The notes: generated by a model from the letters alone, not told the origin. A DNA stretch of 64,000 nucleotides from J014 sp964486055 (GCA_964486055.1 CAZALE010000003.1:124001-188000); one strand, 5' to 3'; numbered from the stretch's first letter, positions 16,020 through 25,833 are shown. A program made the numbers and translations.

Positions 16020-17324
16020 TTAATTCTCATCTCTGATTATATTTTGAATAGCTATCTCTAGAGGCAAATCTTTACCGTCAAGTAGATCTTGACGTCTCTG
16101 AAAAACCTCTAAATCAGGCTTGACTCCCCTGCCTTCAACAAGTGTTCCCTTTGGGGATGTGTAATCCATTATTGCATATTGAAACAGAGCTCCAGTCGGT
16201 AAAGTCTCGAATATGGATGGTAAAGCCATCCCTGCAGTTGTTTCACCGATCAGGACAGCCCTGCCATTTTCCTGTAGGCCAATAGCAAATATCTCACTAG
16301 TAGAAGCTGTGCCATAATCCATCAGTATTATAACTTTCCCTGAGTAAGGATTTGACTGAGGATTGACAACCAAATTTAGGTCTAGCTCTCTGCCTCGCAT
16401 CCTACCAAGTGACACAGGCTCTTTCACTAGCATCCCAGCAACGCCAGCAGCCATACCGCTTATTCCACCAGGGTTTCCCCTTATGTCAAAAATTATCCCC
16501 TTAGCATTAGCAAAGCTCTGAATTGCAGCTCTTATTTTCGATATTTGAGGTATTGCCCAAACGTTGAATCTAATGTAACCTATGTCATCTCCAATTTTAT
16601 GAGCCTCAAATATTATTGGCTGAGGCGGAAAATACCCTAGAGGTTCACTCATCTGCCAGTTAGCCTGATATCTCTCAACTTCTACCTTTTGAAGTTCATT
16701 TCTGGAGTTTATCACCTCTAAAGAGAGTTTCGTTTTTGGTTCTCCCTCGATCAATGTTGTTATTACTTTTTCCTTGTAAAGTAATCGAATTCTATCAGTG
16801 GCTCTAATACTGGAAAAATAAGACTCAACACGTTCCAGAACACTTCTCGTGGATAGGTCATTTATCTTTTCGACGATGAATCCCGGTTTCAGACCTGCTC
16901 TGTCAGCAGTTGAATTCTTTTCCACTCGCCATATGACAGGTTTGTTTTCAATTATCTTGATCTCTACCCCGATAATTCCAGTCTTCGCTCTTAATTCAAA
17001 ATCAGCAGGCTTTAAGTCATAAACACCGACATGAGAAACCTTTAGCTCTTCGAGCATCTGGTTTAGTATCTTATGAAACTCTGCTCTATTCTGAGCTTTA
17101 AGTGCCTTCGGCTCATATATCTCGCGAATCTTTCTCCAATCAGCCCCTCCAAAATTCTTGTCATAATGCTTTGCGTTTATTGTGCTCCATACCTTCTCGA
17201 ATGACTGGCGCCTTAACTCTTCTTCAGATGGCTGAGCCAAAGTCTGAGAGGGTTTATTATCTGAGGACTGACCTAGGACCAAATTTATAAAAAAAGAAAT
17301 CAAAATTATCGGAAGCAACCTCAT
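16020..17324 (-). CDS. S41-family peptidase (C-terminal processing/IRBP-like type)
   Basis: The 434-residue exported protein has a signal peptide (LLPIILISFFINLVLGQS). A PDZ domain follows (IGVEIKIIENKPVIWRV, residues ~115-185), then the protease core with FDIRGNPGGISG and the nucleophile Ser343 in GTASTSEIFA. The lysine of the classical Ser-Lys dyad is not evident: the loop reads IGETTAGMALPS, as in the IRBP-like branch of the family. It is probably periplasmic and may cut or bind unfolded C-termini. It heads the S41-LolA-like-tmk-holB-DUF2752 run. Confidence 0.88.
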   Translation of the reverse strand: MRLLPIILISFFINLVLGQSSDNKPSQTLAQPSEEELRRQSFEKVWSTINAKHYDKNFGGADWRKIREIYEPKALKAQNRAEFHKILNQMLEELKVSHVGVYDLKPADFELRAKTGIIGVEIKIIENKPVIWRVEKNSTADRAGLKPGFIVEKINDLSTRSVLERVESYFSSIRATDRIRLLYKEKVITTLIEGEPKTKLSLEVINSRNELQKVEVERYQANWQMSEPLGYFPPQPIIFEAHKIGDDIGYIRFNVWAIPQISKIRAAIQSFANAKGIIFDIRGNPGGISGMAAGVAGMLVKEPVSLGRMRGRELDLNLVVNPQSNPYSGKVIILMDYGTASTSEIFAIGLQENGRAVLIGETTAGMALPSIFETLPTGALFQYAIMDYTSPKGTLVEGRGVKPDLEVFQRRQDLLDGKDLPLEIAIQNIIRDEN

Positions 17325-17382
17325 ACAATGTTAAGTCTCTCAAAATCGAACTTGCGAATCAATTTTTACAATCTCTCAAACT

Positions 17383-17411
17383 TTGAGCTCAAAGCTACTT
17401 ATAGATAGAAT
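17383..17411 (+). promoter_or_regulatory. Promoter of the cystathionine beta-synthase gene
   Basis: TTGAGC at 17383-17388 and TAGAAT at 17406-17411 with a 17-nt spacer give a good sigma-70 promoter 45 nt before the chosen ATG. Confidence 0.6.
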
Positions 17412-17456
17412 TTAAGCTTACATTAAAAAATTTTGAAAGATAGGTGGAAAGAAGCA

Positions 17457-18818
17457 ATGCGAGTTTATGATAGTGTTTTGGACTTGATAGGAAATACTCC
17501 TCTGGTCAGGATCAATAAACTCACCAAACAATTTGGAATAAAGGCCCAGGTGTTTGCAAAAATGGAGTCGCTCAATCCTGGCTACTCTGTTAAAGATCGC
17601 ATAGGCATCTCGATGATAGAAGATGCAGAAAGGAAGGGCATCTTAAAACCTGGCGGAACTATCATTGAGGCTACATCAGGAAATACTGGCATTGGGCTGG
17701 CTTTAGTTGCTGCTGTAAGGGGTTATAAATGCATTTTTGTAATGACTGATAAAGTTTCAGTTGAAAAACGAAGATATCTCAAGGCACTTGGCGCCGACAT
17801 AGTCATATGCCCTGCAGCAGCTAAATATGGAGCACCTGACCATTATCTTGAGACAGCTAAGAGAATAGCTCGTGAAACCCCAAATTCTTTTTACCCTGAT
17901 CAATACAGTCACCCTGCAAATCCTCTGGCTCACTATCGAACCACGGGTCCTGAAATTTGGCGAGATACTGACGGCAAAATAACGCATTTCGTTGCTGGAA
18001 TAGGAACCGGCGGCACAATTTCTGGAACATCTAGGTATTTAAAAGAGAAAAATCCGAATATTAAAGTCATCGGGGCTGATCCCTATGGTTCAATATTTAA
18101 AATTTATAAAGAAACTGGGCAAGTTCCAGAAGCTACACCGTACCTGGTAGAAGGCATCGGGCAGAACATGCCAGTTGAAAACGTTGATTTAAAAATGATC
18201 GATGAAATAATCAATATAACAGACAGAGAATCTTTCGAAATGTCACGTTTACTCAGTCGGCAGGAAGGTATTTTTTGTGGTGGCTCAACCGGAACGAATT
18301 TTGCGGCTGTAGTTAAAATCGCAAAAAACCTGGATGAAGATGCGGTAATCGTATTTATCGTATGCGACACCGGAGAGCATTACTTAACTAAACATCACTC
18401 TGATGAATGGATGAAAGAAAAACTCTTGTTAGAACCTCAAAGAATCACTGCAGAACTTATTGTGGAGACCAAATCCAATGGAGCGCCGCGAGAACTAATA
18501 TACGTAACACCTGATGAGACAATTGCTGAAGCATTGAAAAAGATGAGCCAAAACGGAATTACTCAATTACCTGTACTAGAAGATGGAATTTCTGTCGGCA
18601 GTCTTCGCGAGAGCCAGGTTTATGCAAAACTTCTAGAAAACCACGATCTCTTAAATGCGAAGGTGGCTGAAATAATGGACAAAAGCTTCCCAATAGTACA
18701 ATCAGACGCGAGCGCTGAGGAAATAAAATCAAAATTACGAGAGTCGCCTGCCGTCTTAGTCGAAGAGTTCAAAAGAATTATCGGCATAATTACACGTGCT
18801 GATATGCTCGACATATGA
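17457..18818 (+). CDS. cbs: Cystathionine beta-synthase (PLP domain plus two CBS domains)
   Basis: The 453-residue PLP enzyme condenses serine (or acetylserine) with homocysteine. The PLP lysine is Lys46 (GYSVKDR); the phosphate/substrate loop TSGNTGIG and the glycine-rich GTGGTISG motif are present. Residues ~325-453 contain two CBS repeats (VTPDETIAEALKKMSQNGI and MDKSFPIVQSDASAEEI), the regulatory module that separates this enzyme from plain cysteine synthase. I chose ATG 17457 because AGGTGG precedes it by 9 nt; an upstream TTG (17433) has no such site. The stop overlaps the ATG of the FHA protein, so the two are coupled. Cysteine-synthase activity cannot be excluded. Confidence 0.92.
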   Translation: MRVYDSVLDLIGNTPLVRINKLTKQFGIKAQVFAKMESLNPGYSVKDRIGISMIEDAERKGILKPGGTIIEATSGNTGIGLALVAAVRGYKCIFVMTDKVSVEKRRYLKALGADIVICPAAAKYGAPDHYLETAKRIARETPNSFYPDQYSHPANPLAHYRTTGPEIWRDTDGKITHFVAGIGTGGTISGTSRYLKEKNPNIKVIGADPYGSIFKIYKETGQVPEATPYLVEGIGQNMPVENVDLKMIDEIINITDRESFEMSRLLSRQEGIFCGGSTGTNFAAVVKIAKNLDEDAVIVFIVCDTGEHYLTKHHSDEWMKEKLLLEPQRITAELIVETKSNGAPRELIYVTPDETIAEALKKMSQNGITQLPVLEDGISVGSLRESQVYAKLLENHDLLNAKVAEIMDKSFPIVQSDASAEEIKSKLRESPAVLVEEFKRIIGIITRADMLDI

Positions 18819-20341
18819 AAAAGGCAAAAATAAAGTTTCTGAATCAAGAGATTCCAATTGAGGAAACTTTAATCACTCTTGGTCGTGCTACAGATAACAA
18901 GATATGTATCAATGAACAAAATGTCTCACGCTATCACGCAGAGATTGAATTTTTTGATGATAGCTTTTGGTTGACCGACTTGAAAAGTAGCAATGGCACT
19001 TTTGTTAATGACAAACCAGTAACTTCAACAGTGCAGCTTAAAAATGGCGATAGAATAAGCTTGGGTGGAGTTGAGTTAGAGTTTTACTTAGATGATGAAC
19101 TTCAGAAAAACCAACAAAGATCCGAGGAGAACGTCAAAGAGCTAGCAGCCGCTTCGCTATCACAGCAAGGCTCGACCGTACCAGCTAATCTTGCAGAATG
19201 CAACGAGTCACCTGTAGCAAAATCAAAACCAACGCACTTAATCCTCGGCATTGCCACAATTTCATTAGTTATAATCGGAACTTTTGTGTTCTTATTTTTG
19301 CCTAAGGTTAATAAAGGTTGTGATGCTCGGGTTTATATAACGAATCCTGAAAATGGGGAAACTATAACAAATGAAACGGAGGTCAATCTCTCAATCAGCA
19401 ATGGAAATTGCATTAATCGCGTCATACTAAAGATAGATGACAAATCAATTGCAGAGATCGATACTGATAGCTCATCAGCTAAAATTGACCCAAGGGATTT
19501 TCCAGAGCTTGCTGACGGGATGACTCATACTTTGCAGGCCATTATAGAGGATGAAAAAGGAAACTTAATCCCTGCAAGTAGTGTTCTAGTGGTATTTGAG
19601 ACTGCAGAGCTTCCGACCCCTTCTCCAACTCCAGAAGAAGAACAAACCGCTCAGACTGAAACACAATCTCTCCCACGAAAAAATCAAGTTTCACTGATAG
19701 AAGTTCAACAAATGATTCAGGCGCAAATCAGACAATTTTCTAATAGACCGAATTATCGTCTCGATCCCCAATTCATAGAGGAAGTCAAAAAGAAAACCAC
19801 AGATTACTCTTTAGAAGCGGGTTTTTTTGAGCGAGCACTTCCCTATCAGGATCTAATCAACATTGAGTTTCATAAGGAAAACGGCATCGATGCACCCGTT
19901 GGGTTTTTGATCGCCATGAGTAGAAGTAAATTTAGGCTTGAAAAACAGGGTAAACAAGAGGGTTTATGGCAACTATCAGATGAATTTGTCAGAGCTAGTG
20001 GTTATAAAAGTGTATGCGAAATCGAATCTCTAAGCGATAAGACGCAATCTTGTGCTGCAAAGACGGCAGCAGCTTACACGAAAGCCTTGCTGATAAAAAT
20101 TTTCAATGGTGATATAGTTTTCGCAGTAGCTGCCTTTGGTATGACTGAGCAAGAGGCGAGTCTGTGGGCCGCCTCCTTGCCACAAAACAAAGAAAATTTT
20201 TGGCAACTTATTAAGAATCCGCAGCAGCGAGAAAACATAGTCAGGTTTTTCGCCGCGTCCATAGTTGCAAACAATCCTGATAAATTCGGATTGAAGCGAG
20301 ATAAACCCATGTCAATTTTGTACGCAAGCTTAATCCAGTGA
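18815..20341 (+). CDS. FHA-domain membrane protein with degenerate lytic-transglycosylase-like domain
   Basis: The 508-residue protein starts with a cytoplasmic FHA domain (residues ~17-85; LGRATDNKI, VSRYHAEIEF, SSNGTFVND), a phosphothreonine-binding module. A linker and one membrane helix (about 146-168, LILGIATISLVIIGTFVFLF) follow, then an Ig-like exported region (VYITNPENGETI, about 172-265) and a Pro/Glu-rich linker. The C-terminal domain (~300-500) resembles a transglycosylase fold (GIDAPVGFLIAMSR, GLWQLSDEF). The catalytic Glu position of the usual ESxF motif appears to be Arg370 (SRSKF), so it may bind rather than cut peptidoglycan. It overlaps the cbs stop by 4 nt. A signalling link between a Ser/Thr kinase and the cell wall is plausible. 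Confidence 0.82.
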   Translation: MKKAKIKFLNQEIPIEETLITLGRATDNKICINEQNVSRYHAEIEFFDDSFWLTDLKSSNGTFVNDKPVTSTVQLKNGDRISLGGVELEFYLDDELQKNQQRSEENVKELAAASLSQQGSTVPANLAECNESPVAKSKPTHLILGIATISLVIIGTFVFLFLPKVNKGCDARVYITNPENGETITNETEVNLSISNGNCINRVILKIDDKSIAEIDTDSSSAKIDPRDFPELADGMTHTLQAIIEDEKGNLIPASSVLVVFETAELPTPSPTPEEEQTAQTETQSLPRKNQVSLIEVQQMIQAQIRQFSNRPNYRLDPQFIEEVKKKTTDYSLEAGFFERALPYQDLINIEFHKENGIDAPVGFLIAMSRSKFRLEKQGKQEGLWQLSDEFVRASGYKSVCEIESLSDKTQSCAAKTAAAYTKALLIKIFNGDIVFAVAAFGMTEQEASLWAASLPQNKENFWQLIKNPQQRENIVRFFAASIVANNPDKFGLKRDKPMSILYASLIQ

Positions 20342-20343
20342 GT

Positions 20344-20979
20344 TTATGAAGCTATTTGCGAGGCATCCTTTATTACCAGATCGAAAGTCCCAGGAGCCAC
20401 TTTTTTGAAGCGACGATTACGATTGAGGGAAACGGCTATTGAAATCGTAGGATTATTACCCTTAAACTGCATACCTCCTGCGACAAGCAGTCTATAGATT
20501 TCATTAACGTGTAATGGACGACCAGCTTCACGCAGTAGCAAGGTGCAAGCTTGAGCTATGGTTCTATCAGCAAACCTGCGATTCATTGGCTCAATTATCG
20601 GCGATGAGATACCGGTAGAAAAATTATTTGTTTGTCTGATTTGCGAAATATCTGTCAATCTATGCACTGAATCGTATGTTCGAGAGTCATGCTTATCCCA
20701 AGTTTGACTCGATGTTTTATTAGCAGGTTCAGTCTGACGAGAATGCGGAACTTCCTCACTTTCTATTTCATATCTTGTACCCGATGATCTCATTGTCATT
20801 AAAAGACTTCTAATTGCTTGTTCAGTTTGAGTAGCACTATCTTCTAAAGCTTGAATTTCTTGTCTTAGTTTCTCGGCCTCAGCTTCTACCTCCCTCAAAC
20901 GAGCTAAAAGCAAATTCTGAGCATTGCGCGTTTGCCCTAAACTCTGTTCCAAAGTTGCAATCAAACTTTCGTAAATCAT
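20344..20979 (-). CDS. Coiled-coil protein with C-terminal HARE-HTH-like winged helix
   Basis: The 211-residue protein has an N-terminal coiled coil (residues ~1-65, TLEQSLGQTRNAQNLL to EQAIRSLL). A variable linker follows, and a C-terminal domain (~135-205) reads CTLLLREAGRPLHVNEIYRL, MQFKGNNPTISIAVSL and FKKVAPGTFDLV. This matches the HARE-HTH winged-helix pattern found in chromatin factors and in bacterial nucleases and regulators, where it is thought to bind DNA. It lies 36 nt after a polyprenyl synthase gene and is the last member of the metG operon. Its 3' end abuts the convergent FHA gene by 2 nt. Confidence 0.75.
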   Translation of the reverse strand: MIYESLIATLEQSLGQTRNAQNLLLARLREVEAEAEKLRQEIQALEDSATQTEQAIRSLLMTMRSSGTRYEIESEEVPHSRQTEPANKTSSQTWDKHDSRTYDSVHRLTDISQIRQTNNFSTGISSPIIEPMNRRFADRTIAQACTLLLREAGRPLHVNEIYRLLVAGGMQFKGNNPTISIAVSLNRNRRFKKVAPGTFDLVIKDASQIAS

Positions 20980-21015
20980 AGCTGACTCCCCAATTGGAGT
21001 TTTTCTTAGATGGAT

Positions 21016-22041
21016 TTATTTAGCTCTTTCTATCATATAAGAACAAATGGCTTCTAAGGTAGAACGATACTCTGAAACTGGTAAAAGTGCAAGCATTTTT
21101 TTAGCTTCTTCAGCGAAATCATATGCTCTTTTTTTAGTTTCCTCAAGAGCACCAGATTTTTCTAATTCATCCAGGATTTTTTCACGAGAAACTTGCTGAT
21201 AATTCCCATCATACATTACACATTCGAGTAATTCCGCAAAATCTGGCTTTTTCTTCAAGAGAAGGATCAATGGCAGAGTAATTTTTCCTTCCAGCAGGTC
21301 AGCTCCAGCTGCTTTTCCCAAAACTTTATCATCTGCCGTAAAATCCAATAAATCATCTGCTAACTGGAAAGCTATTCCGAGATTCATACCATATTCACGC
21401 AATGCCCTTTTTACACTCGAATCGGCGCCGGCTAAAATAGCTCCTATTTCACAGCAGGCTGAAAACAAATATGCTGTTTTTCTGCGGAGAATATCGAAAT
21501 AATCTTCTTCGGTAATGTCAGTTCTTCCAATCATTGTCAGCTGTATAATCTCGCCCTCTGTCATCTTGCGAGTAATTTTCGTCAGAATATCTAAAATTTC
21601 GAGATTTCGCTCCTGAAGAGATATCTCAAAAGCAGACATGTAAAGCCAGTCTCCCATTAAAACGGCAGTCTGATTGCCAAAGCTAGCATTTACAGAAGGG
21701 CGATTCCGACGAGTTTCAGCGTTGTCGATTATGTCATCGTGAACTAAGGTTGCCGTGTGCAGCATTTCCATGACAGTCGCCATGCGAATGAGGTTATCTT
21801 GGATTTTTCTGCCCGCAACGGCATAGTTCGAGATTATGCATAAGGCAGGGCGAACCCTCTTACCACCAGAGGCACGAAGATAATCCCCAAGATAGTCGAT
21901 AACCTGAATATTCGAGGAAGCTCTTCTCTCAAATTCTGCTTCGACTAGGCCTAGTTCTTCCTGGATTACAGAGAAAAATTTCTGAGCAGGTGCCAAGACA
22001 TCTTTACGTTTAAAAGTGAACATCCTCTTAAAGATTACCAC
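21016..22041 (-). CDS. Long-chain polyprenyl diphosphate synthase
   Basis: The 341-residue trans-prenyltransferase makes the C35-C45 side chain of quinones from FPP and IPP. The first Asp-rich motif is HDDIIDNAETRR (about residue 98-109) and the second QLADDLLDFTAD (about 226-237); GGKRVRPAL and the MATVMEMLHTATLVHDD block are also in place. Small residues before the first DDxxD fit a long-chain rather than FPP synthase. The frame opens at GTG 22041; the in-frame ATG at 22023 is preceded by AGAGG but with almost no spacing. It sits 4 nt after the FkbM gene in the metG operon. Confidence 0.93.
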   Translation of the reverse strand: MVIFKRMFTFKRKDVLAPAQKFFSVIQEELGLVEAEFERRASSNIQVIDYLGDYLRASGGKRVRPALCIISNYAVAGRKIQDNLIRMATVMEMLHTATLVHDDIIDNAETRRNRPSVNASFGNQTAVLMGDWLYMSAFEISLQERNLEILDILTKITRKMTEGEIIQLTMIGRTDITEEDYFDILRRKTAYLFSACCEIGAILAGADSSVKRALREYGMNLGIAFQLADDLLDFTADDKVLGKAAGADLLEGKITLPLILLLKKKPDFAELLECVMYDGNYQQVSREKILDELEKSGALEETKKRAYDFAEEAKKMLALLPVSEYRSTLEAICSYMIERAK

Positions 22042-22045
22042 ATTG

Positions 22046-22900
22046 TCAGAGCAAAATTATCTGTGCCACCTCTCTTCTATCACGAAATCTATCAAAAAGA
22101 TCTCCAATTGCTGTTATTGGATAGAAGACGAAACGATCCCGCTCAAAAAGCCAGAAATTAGAAAAAAGGTGCTGTGCTATTTCACAGTAATGCTCTACTG
22201 AGATTCCCGAGCGCTTTATGCCGTATGGCCAGAATTCACTAACTACGGGTACATTTCTTTCATTGAAAAATTTCTCTGCACCTAGAAAAAAATGGCCTTC
22301 ATGTCCCTGAATATCAAGCCATATGAGACCCAACCTGTCAGGATTTATTGCTCTGCTTTTCATGAATGAATCGAATTTACAGCTTTCTACGGATATGACT
22401 TTTCTTGCTTCCTCTCGCATCTCTCCGGGAAGCGATAAGCTACGCACTCGATTATCACCCGAATTCTCATCAGCAAGCTCCAATTGACATATGCCATCAT
22501 TTGATGATAATGCACATTGAAAGCATTGAACACGGTCGCGTAATCCGTTTTGCTCTACGTTCTTGATAAGAAACTCAAAGCTTCTTGGAAAAGGTTCGAA
22601 TGCAATTGCCTCGGAAAATACCTCACTCTTCAGAAGATAAATGCTTATCATTCCTATATTGGCACCAACATCACATACTGTCTCCCCGTGCAAGAGATCA
22701 TTTTCCTCAAGAAAATCGACCACTTTCTTAATAAAATCAATCTCATAATGCCGATGAATGAACAGCTGCTTGCCTATTAGCCAATCTTTGTTTGAAAAAC
22801 TCAGTAAACCATTTGCCGTTTCCAGCGTGACCTCATGCTCAGGAAGCATGAATTTAAGCCTCCATAAAAGGCTTCTCGTGTGGTATAGAATTTTATTCAT
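22046..22900 (-). CDS. FkbM-family methyltransferase
   Basis: The 284-residue SAM methyltransferase has the FkbM pattern: VCDVGANIGMISIYLL (motif I, about residues 77-92), AFEPFPRSFEFLIKNVEQNG, SFMKSRAINPDRLGLIWLDIQGHEGHFF and VVSEFWPYG. FkbM enzymes O-methylate sugars or polyketides; the substrate here is unknown. Its start overlaps tatD by 8 nt and its end is 4 nt before the polyprenyl synthase. The N-terminal RSLLWRLKF segment is basic and may contact membrane. Confidence 0.85.
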   Translation of the reverse strand: MNKILYHTRSLLWRLKFMLPEHEVTLETANGLLSFSNKDWLIGKQLFIHRHYEIDFIKKVVDFLEENDLLHGETVCDVGANIGMISIYLLKSEVFSEAIAFEPFPRSFEFLIKNVEQNGLRDRVQCFQCALSSNDGICQLELADENSGDNRVRSLSLPGEMREEARKVISVESCKFDSFMKSRAINPDRLGLIWLDIQGHEGHFFLGAEKFFNERNVPVVSEFWPYGIKRSGISVEHYCEIAQHLFSNFWLFERDRFVFYPITAIGDLFDRFRDRREVAQIILL

Positions 22901-23732
22901 CTGCGAATTTTTTTAGTAGACGTGTCAGATGTAAAGTGGCTCGCCCTTTTTGAAGAAAAAACTGAATAAAATTCTGGGTGGTTCTCTTTGCAAAAGTTTC
23001 AAATGGGATATTATGCAAATCTGCGAGAAATCTGGCGGTATGAACGACAAATGCTGGCTCACACCTTCTACCTCGCACGGGAACTGGCGCGAGAAAAGGG
23101 CTATCAGTTTCTACTAAGAGCTTATCCAATGGAACCACAGATGCAGCTTCTCTTAATTTTTCAGCCTTCTTAAAGGTCACGTTTCCTGCAAAGCTAATCA
23201 AGAAACCATTTTCCAGTAAAACCTTCGCCATGTAAGCGGTTCCACCAAAGCAATGCATAATTCCACCACAAAAATCTTCATTAGATGCAGCTTCAAGTAG
23301 TATTTCCAATGTTTCCTCATCCGCCTCGCGGCTGTGCACGATAATGGGTAATCGTAACTGATTCGCTATCTCTATTTGTCTCTTGAACACATCCCTCTGT
23401 GTAAGCCTAGGGCTGTGATTGTAGTAAAAATCCAATCCTATTTCTCCCCATGCGATTACCTTTTCGCAGTTACTGGCTAAATCTATCAAGCGTCTCTCGA
23501 ACTCTGATGAGTAGTCCTTTGCATCGTGTGGATGCACACCGAGCGCAGCGAAAATCGAATCGTTTGACTGCGCAAGAGCAACGGTCTTCTCAAAAGAATT
23601 ACTTTCGGGACCACCCGTTCCAACATTCAAAAATGCAATGATGCCTTCTGATAGAGCTCTATCAATGACCTCATCTCTATCTGCATCAAAATCAGTTCCA
23701 TCAATATGACAATGTGAATCTACAAGATACAT
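22893..23732 (-). CDS. tatD: TatD-family metal-dependent hydrolase (DNase)
   Basis: The 279-residue TIM-barrel hydrolase is of the TatD/YcfH type with 3'-5' DNase activity in characterised members. All metal ligands are visible: DSHCHID at residues 5-11, GEIGLDFYY near 96, IVHSRE, MHCFGGT and LVETDSPFLAP. Pairing of tatD with metG is widespread in bacteria. It starts 31 nt after metG and overlaps the FkbM gene by 8 nt. Confidence 0.93.
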   Translation of the reverse strand: MYLVDSHCHIDGTDFDADRDEVIDRALSEGIIAFLNVGTGGPESNSFEKTVALAQSNDSIFAALGVHPHDAKDYSSEFERRLIDLASNCEKVIAWGEIGLDFYYNHSPRLTQRDVFKRQIEIANQLRLPIIVHSREADEETLEILLEAASNEDFCGGIMHCFGGTAYMAKVLLENGFLISFAGNVTFKKAEKLREAASVVPLDKLLVETDSPFLAPVPVRGRRCEPAFVVHTARFLADLHNIPFETFAKRTTQNFIQFFLQKGRATLHLTRLLKKFADE

Positions 23733-23763
23733 CCCTGACGTTTACCCGAGGTTAATTGACTGT

Positions 23764-25833
23764 CTATTTTAACCGAGCTCCGTTCTTCACTTCTTCGATA
23801 AACGTAGCTATCGCAGGAATATCGTTCTCATCCAGACTGGCCGCACAAATCATGCCTTGTGACTCCAAACCACGCATCTTTCGTGGTTTCAAATTGGCAA
23901 CGACTACGACTTTTCTGCCGATTAATTTCTCCGGCTCGTAATATTGGGCCAGACCAGCTAGAATCTGACGAGGACGTTCCTCACCGATATCCACTTCGAA
24001 ACGTAGAAGCTTATCCGCATTCGGAACTCTCTCAGCTACTTTTATTTCGCCAACCCTCAGGTCAACCTTCAAAAAATCATCTATGCTTATGTATTCTTCG
24101 ACTGTTTCTTCAGTGTCTTTTTGGCCCTCTTTCTCAGCTGCCTGCTTTTTAGCTATTTCAGGATTTCTAACTTGAATTTTGCTGTTTTCTATCTCACTCA
24201 TAATCCTGCTTTTGTCAACTCTAGGAAATATTGGCTCAACCTTCTGAATCCTCATTCCTTCTGGGCTCTCACCCCATCGTAATTCTTCTGGATTCACCTT
24301 TGATGGATCAATATCAAAACCAATCTGCCTATAAATTTTGCATGTAGCTTCCGGTAATACCGGATAAAGCAACACTGACAACCAACGAATAGTCTCCACA
24401 GCACGATACAAAATAGCGTTTAAAGTTTCAGCTTGCTGCGGATTTTTAGCCAGTTCCCATGGCTTTGAGTCAGTTATCATTTTATCGATTCTGGCTATAA
24501 TTCCCCATGCAGTCTCCAGAGCTTGACTGAATTCAAAATTGTCAAATCTCCTGATGAATTCATTTCTGGCGTATTCAAGAATCGTGACGATTTCTTGTTC
24601 ATCTGGTGGCACAGAGGCTCTGCGAGCAAATATGTAATTTTTCTCGCTTATTTTGCCATTTGGTATGATACCTTGCCGGTATCTGTCAATCATAGTCAGG
24701 GTCCTAGCCACTAAATTACCTAAGCCATTTGCTAAATCAGCGTTTATCCTATCAATCAGGTTCTCATACCCAAAGTTCCCATCTTGACCAAATATCATCT
24801 CTCTTAGCAGAAAATATCTTATAGCATCAGTCTGAAAATATTTTTTTAGAAGGTTTAAATCAATGACATTCCCTAATGTTTTACCCATCTTTCTACCCTT
24901 CGCATCTAACCACATGCCATGCGCAAAAACTAATTTAGGTAGCTGCAATCCGGCCGCAAGTAGAAATGCCCACCAGTAAACCGTATGAAATCTCAAGATG
25001 TCCTTTCCTACGAGATGATGCGCGTGTGGCCAGTATCTATCGAAACCGCGCCTCTCATTATTTCCGTATCCTAATGCCGTAATGTAGTTCGAGAGTGCAT
25101 CGAGCCAAACATACATTACGTGGTTATCATCCCCAGGCACTGGGACTCCCCAATTAACATTTTTTCGCTCCCTGGAAATTGATAAATCCTGCAAGCCGCG
25201 CTCGATGAAAGCTATCACCTCGTTTCGCCTTGCTTCTGGACGAATTTTATCTGGATTTTCCTCGATTATTTTCAACAAAGTCTCAGCATAGTCAGATAGC
25301 CGAAAGAAATAACTTTCTTCAGAGACTCTCTCTAATGGCTTTTCGTGAATCAAACACAGAGGCACGGCTGATTCATCACTTGACTTATACTCGTCTTCTG
25401 TCTTAAAAGCTGCACATGGCGCACAGAACCATCCTTCATAATGGCCTTTATAAATGTTTGAATTCCCTTTGGGTGTTTTATTTTTGGCAATCTGCTGCCA
25501 GAAATACCGAGCGCCATCGTAATGAAAAGGATAAGTTGTCCTCATGAAGATAGAATATCCATTAGGACCTTGATTAATGCCGAAATCAGCGAACGTTTTC
25601 TTCAGTTCTTCAGCTATGAAATCAACTTGTTCTTTAGGTGTTTTACCTAACTTCTCTGCAGTTCTTTGTATGTTAATTCCATGCTCATCAGTACCAGTTA
25701 GAAAAAAAGTATCAAATCCCCGCTGACGCTTGTGTTTTGCTATCACGTCAGCGACTACAGTTGTGTAAAGATGTCCCAGGTGTGGCAGGCTGTTTGCATA
25801 ATAAATTGGCGTTGTTACATAAAAAACTTTCAT
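23764..25833 (-). CDS. metG: Methionyl-tRNA synthetase
   Basis: The 689-residue class I synthetase charges tRNA-Met. The HIGH-type motif is HLGH in YANSLPHLGHLYTT (residues ~11-24), a zinc knuckle reads CAPCAAF to CLIHEKP, and the KMSKS loop appears as GRKMGKTLGN, with Gly in place of Ser. Residues ~555-600 are a charged linker, and the C-terminus (~590-689) is the Trbp111-like dimerisation/tRNA-binding domain (DFLKVDLRVGEI, PNADKLLRFEVD). It heads the metG-tatD-fkbM-polyprenyl synthase-HARE operon. Confidence 0.97.
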   Translation of the reverse strand: MKVFYVTTPIYYANSLPHLGHLYTTVVADVIAKHKRQRGFDTFFLTGTDEHGINIQRTAEKLGKTPKEQVDFIAEELKKTFADFGINQGPNGYSIFMRTTYPFHYDGARYFWQQIAKNKTPKGNSNIYKGHYEGWFCAPCAAFKTEDEYKSSDESAVPLCLIHEKPLERVSEESYFFRLSDYAETLLKIIEENPDKIRPEARRNEVIAFIERGLQDLSISRERKNVNWGVPVPGDDNHVMYVWLDALSNYITALGYGNNERRGFDRYWPHAHHLVGKDILRFHTVYWWAFLLAAGLQLPKLVFAHGMWLDAKGRKMGKTLGNVIDLNLLKKYFQTDAIRYFLLREMIFGQDGNFGYENLIDRINADLANGLGNLVARTLTMIDRYRQGIIPNGKISEKNYIFARRASVPPDEQEIVTILEYARNEFIRRFDNFEFSQALETAWGIIARIDKMITDSKPWELAKNPQQAETLNAILYRAVETIRWLSVLLYPVLPEATCKIYRQIGFDIDPSKVNPEELRWGESPEGMRIQKVEPIFPRVDKSRIMSEIENSKIQVRNPEIAKKQAAEKEGQKDTEETVEEYISIDDFLKVDLRVGEIKVAERVPNADKLLRFEVDIGEERPRQILAGLAQYYEPEKLIGRKVVVVANLKPRKMRGLESQGMICAASLDENDIPAIATFIEEVKNGARLK

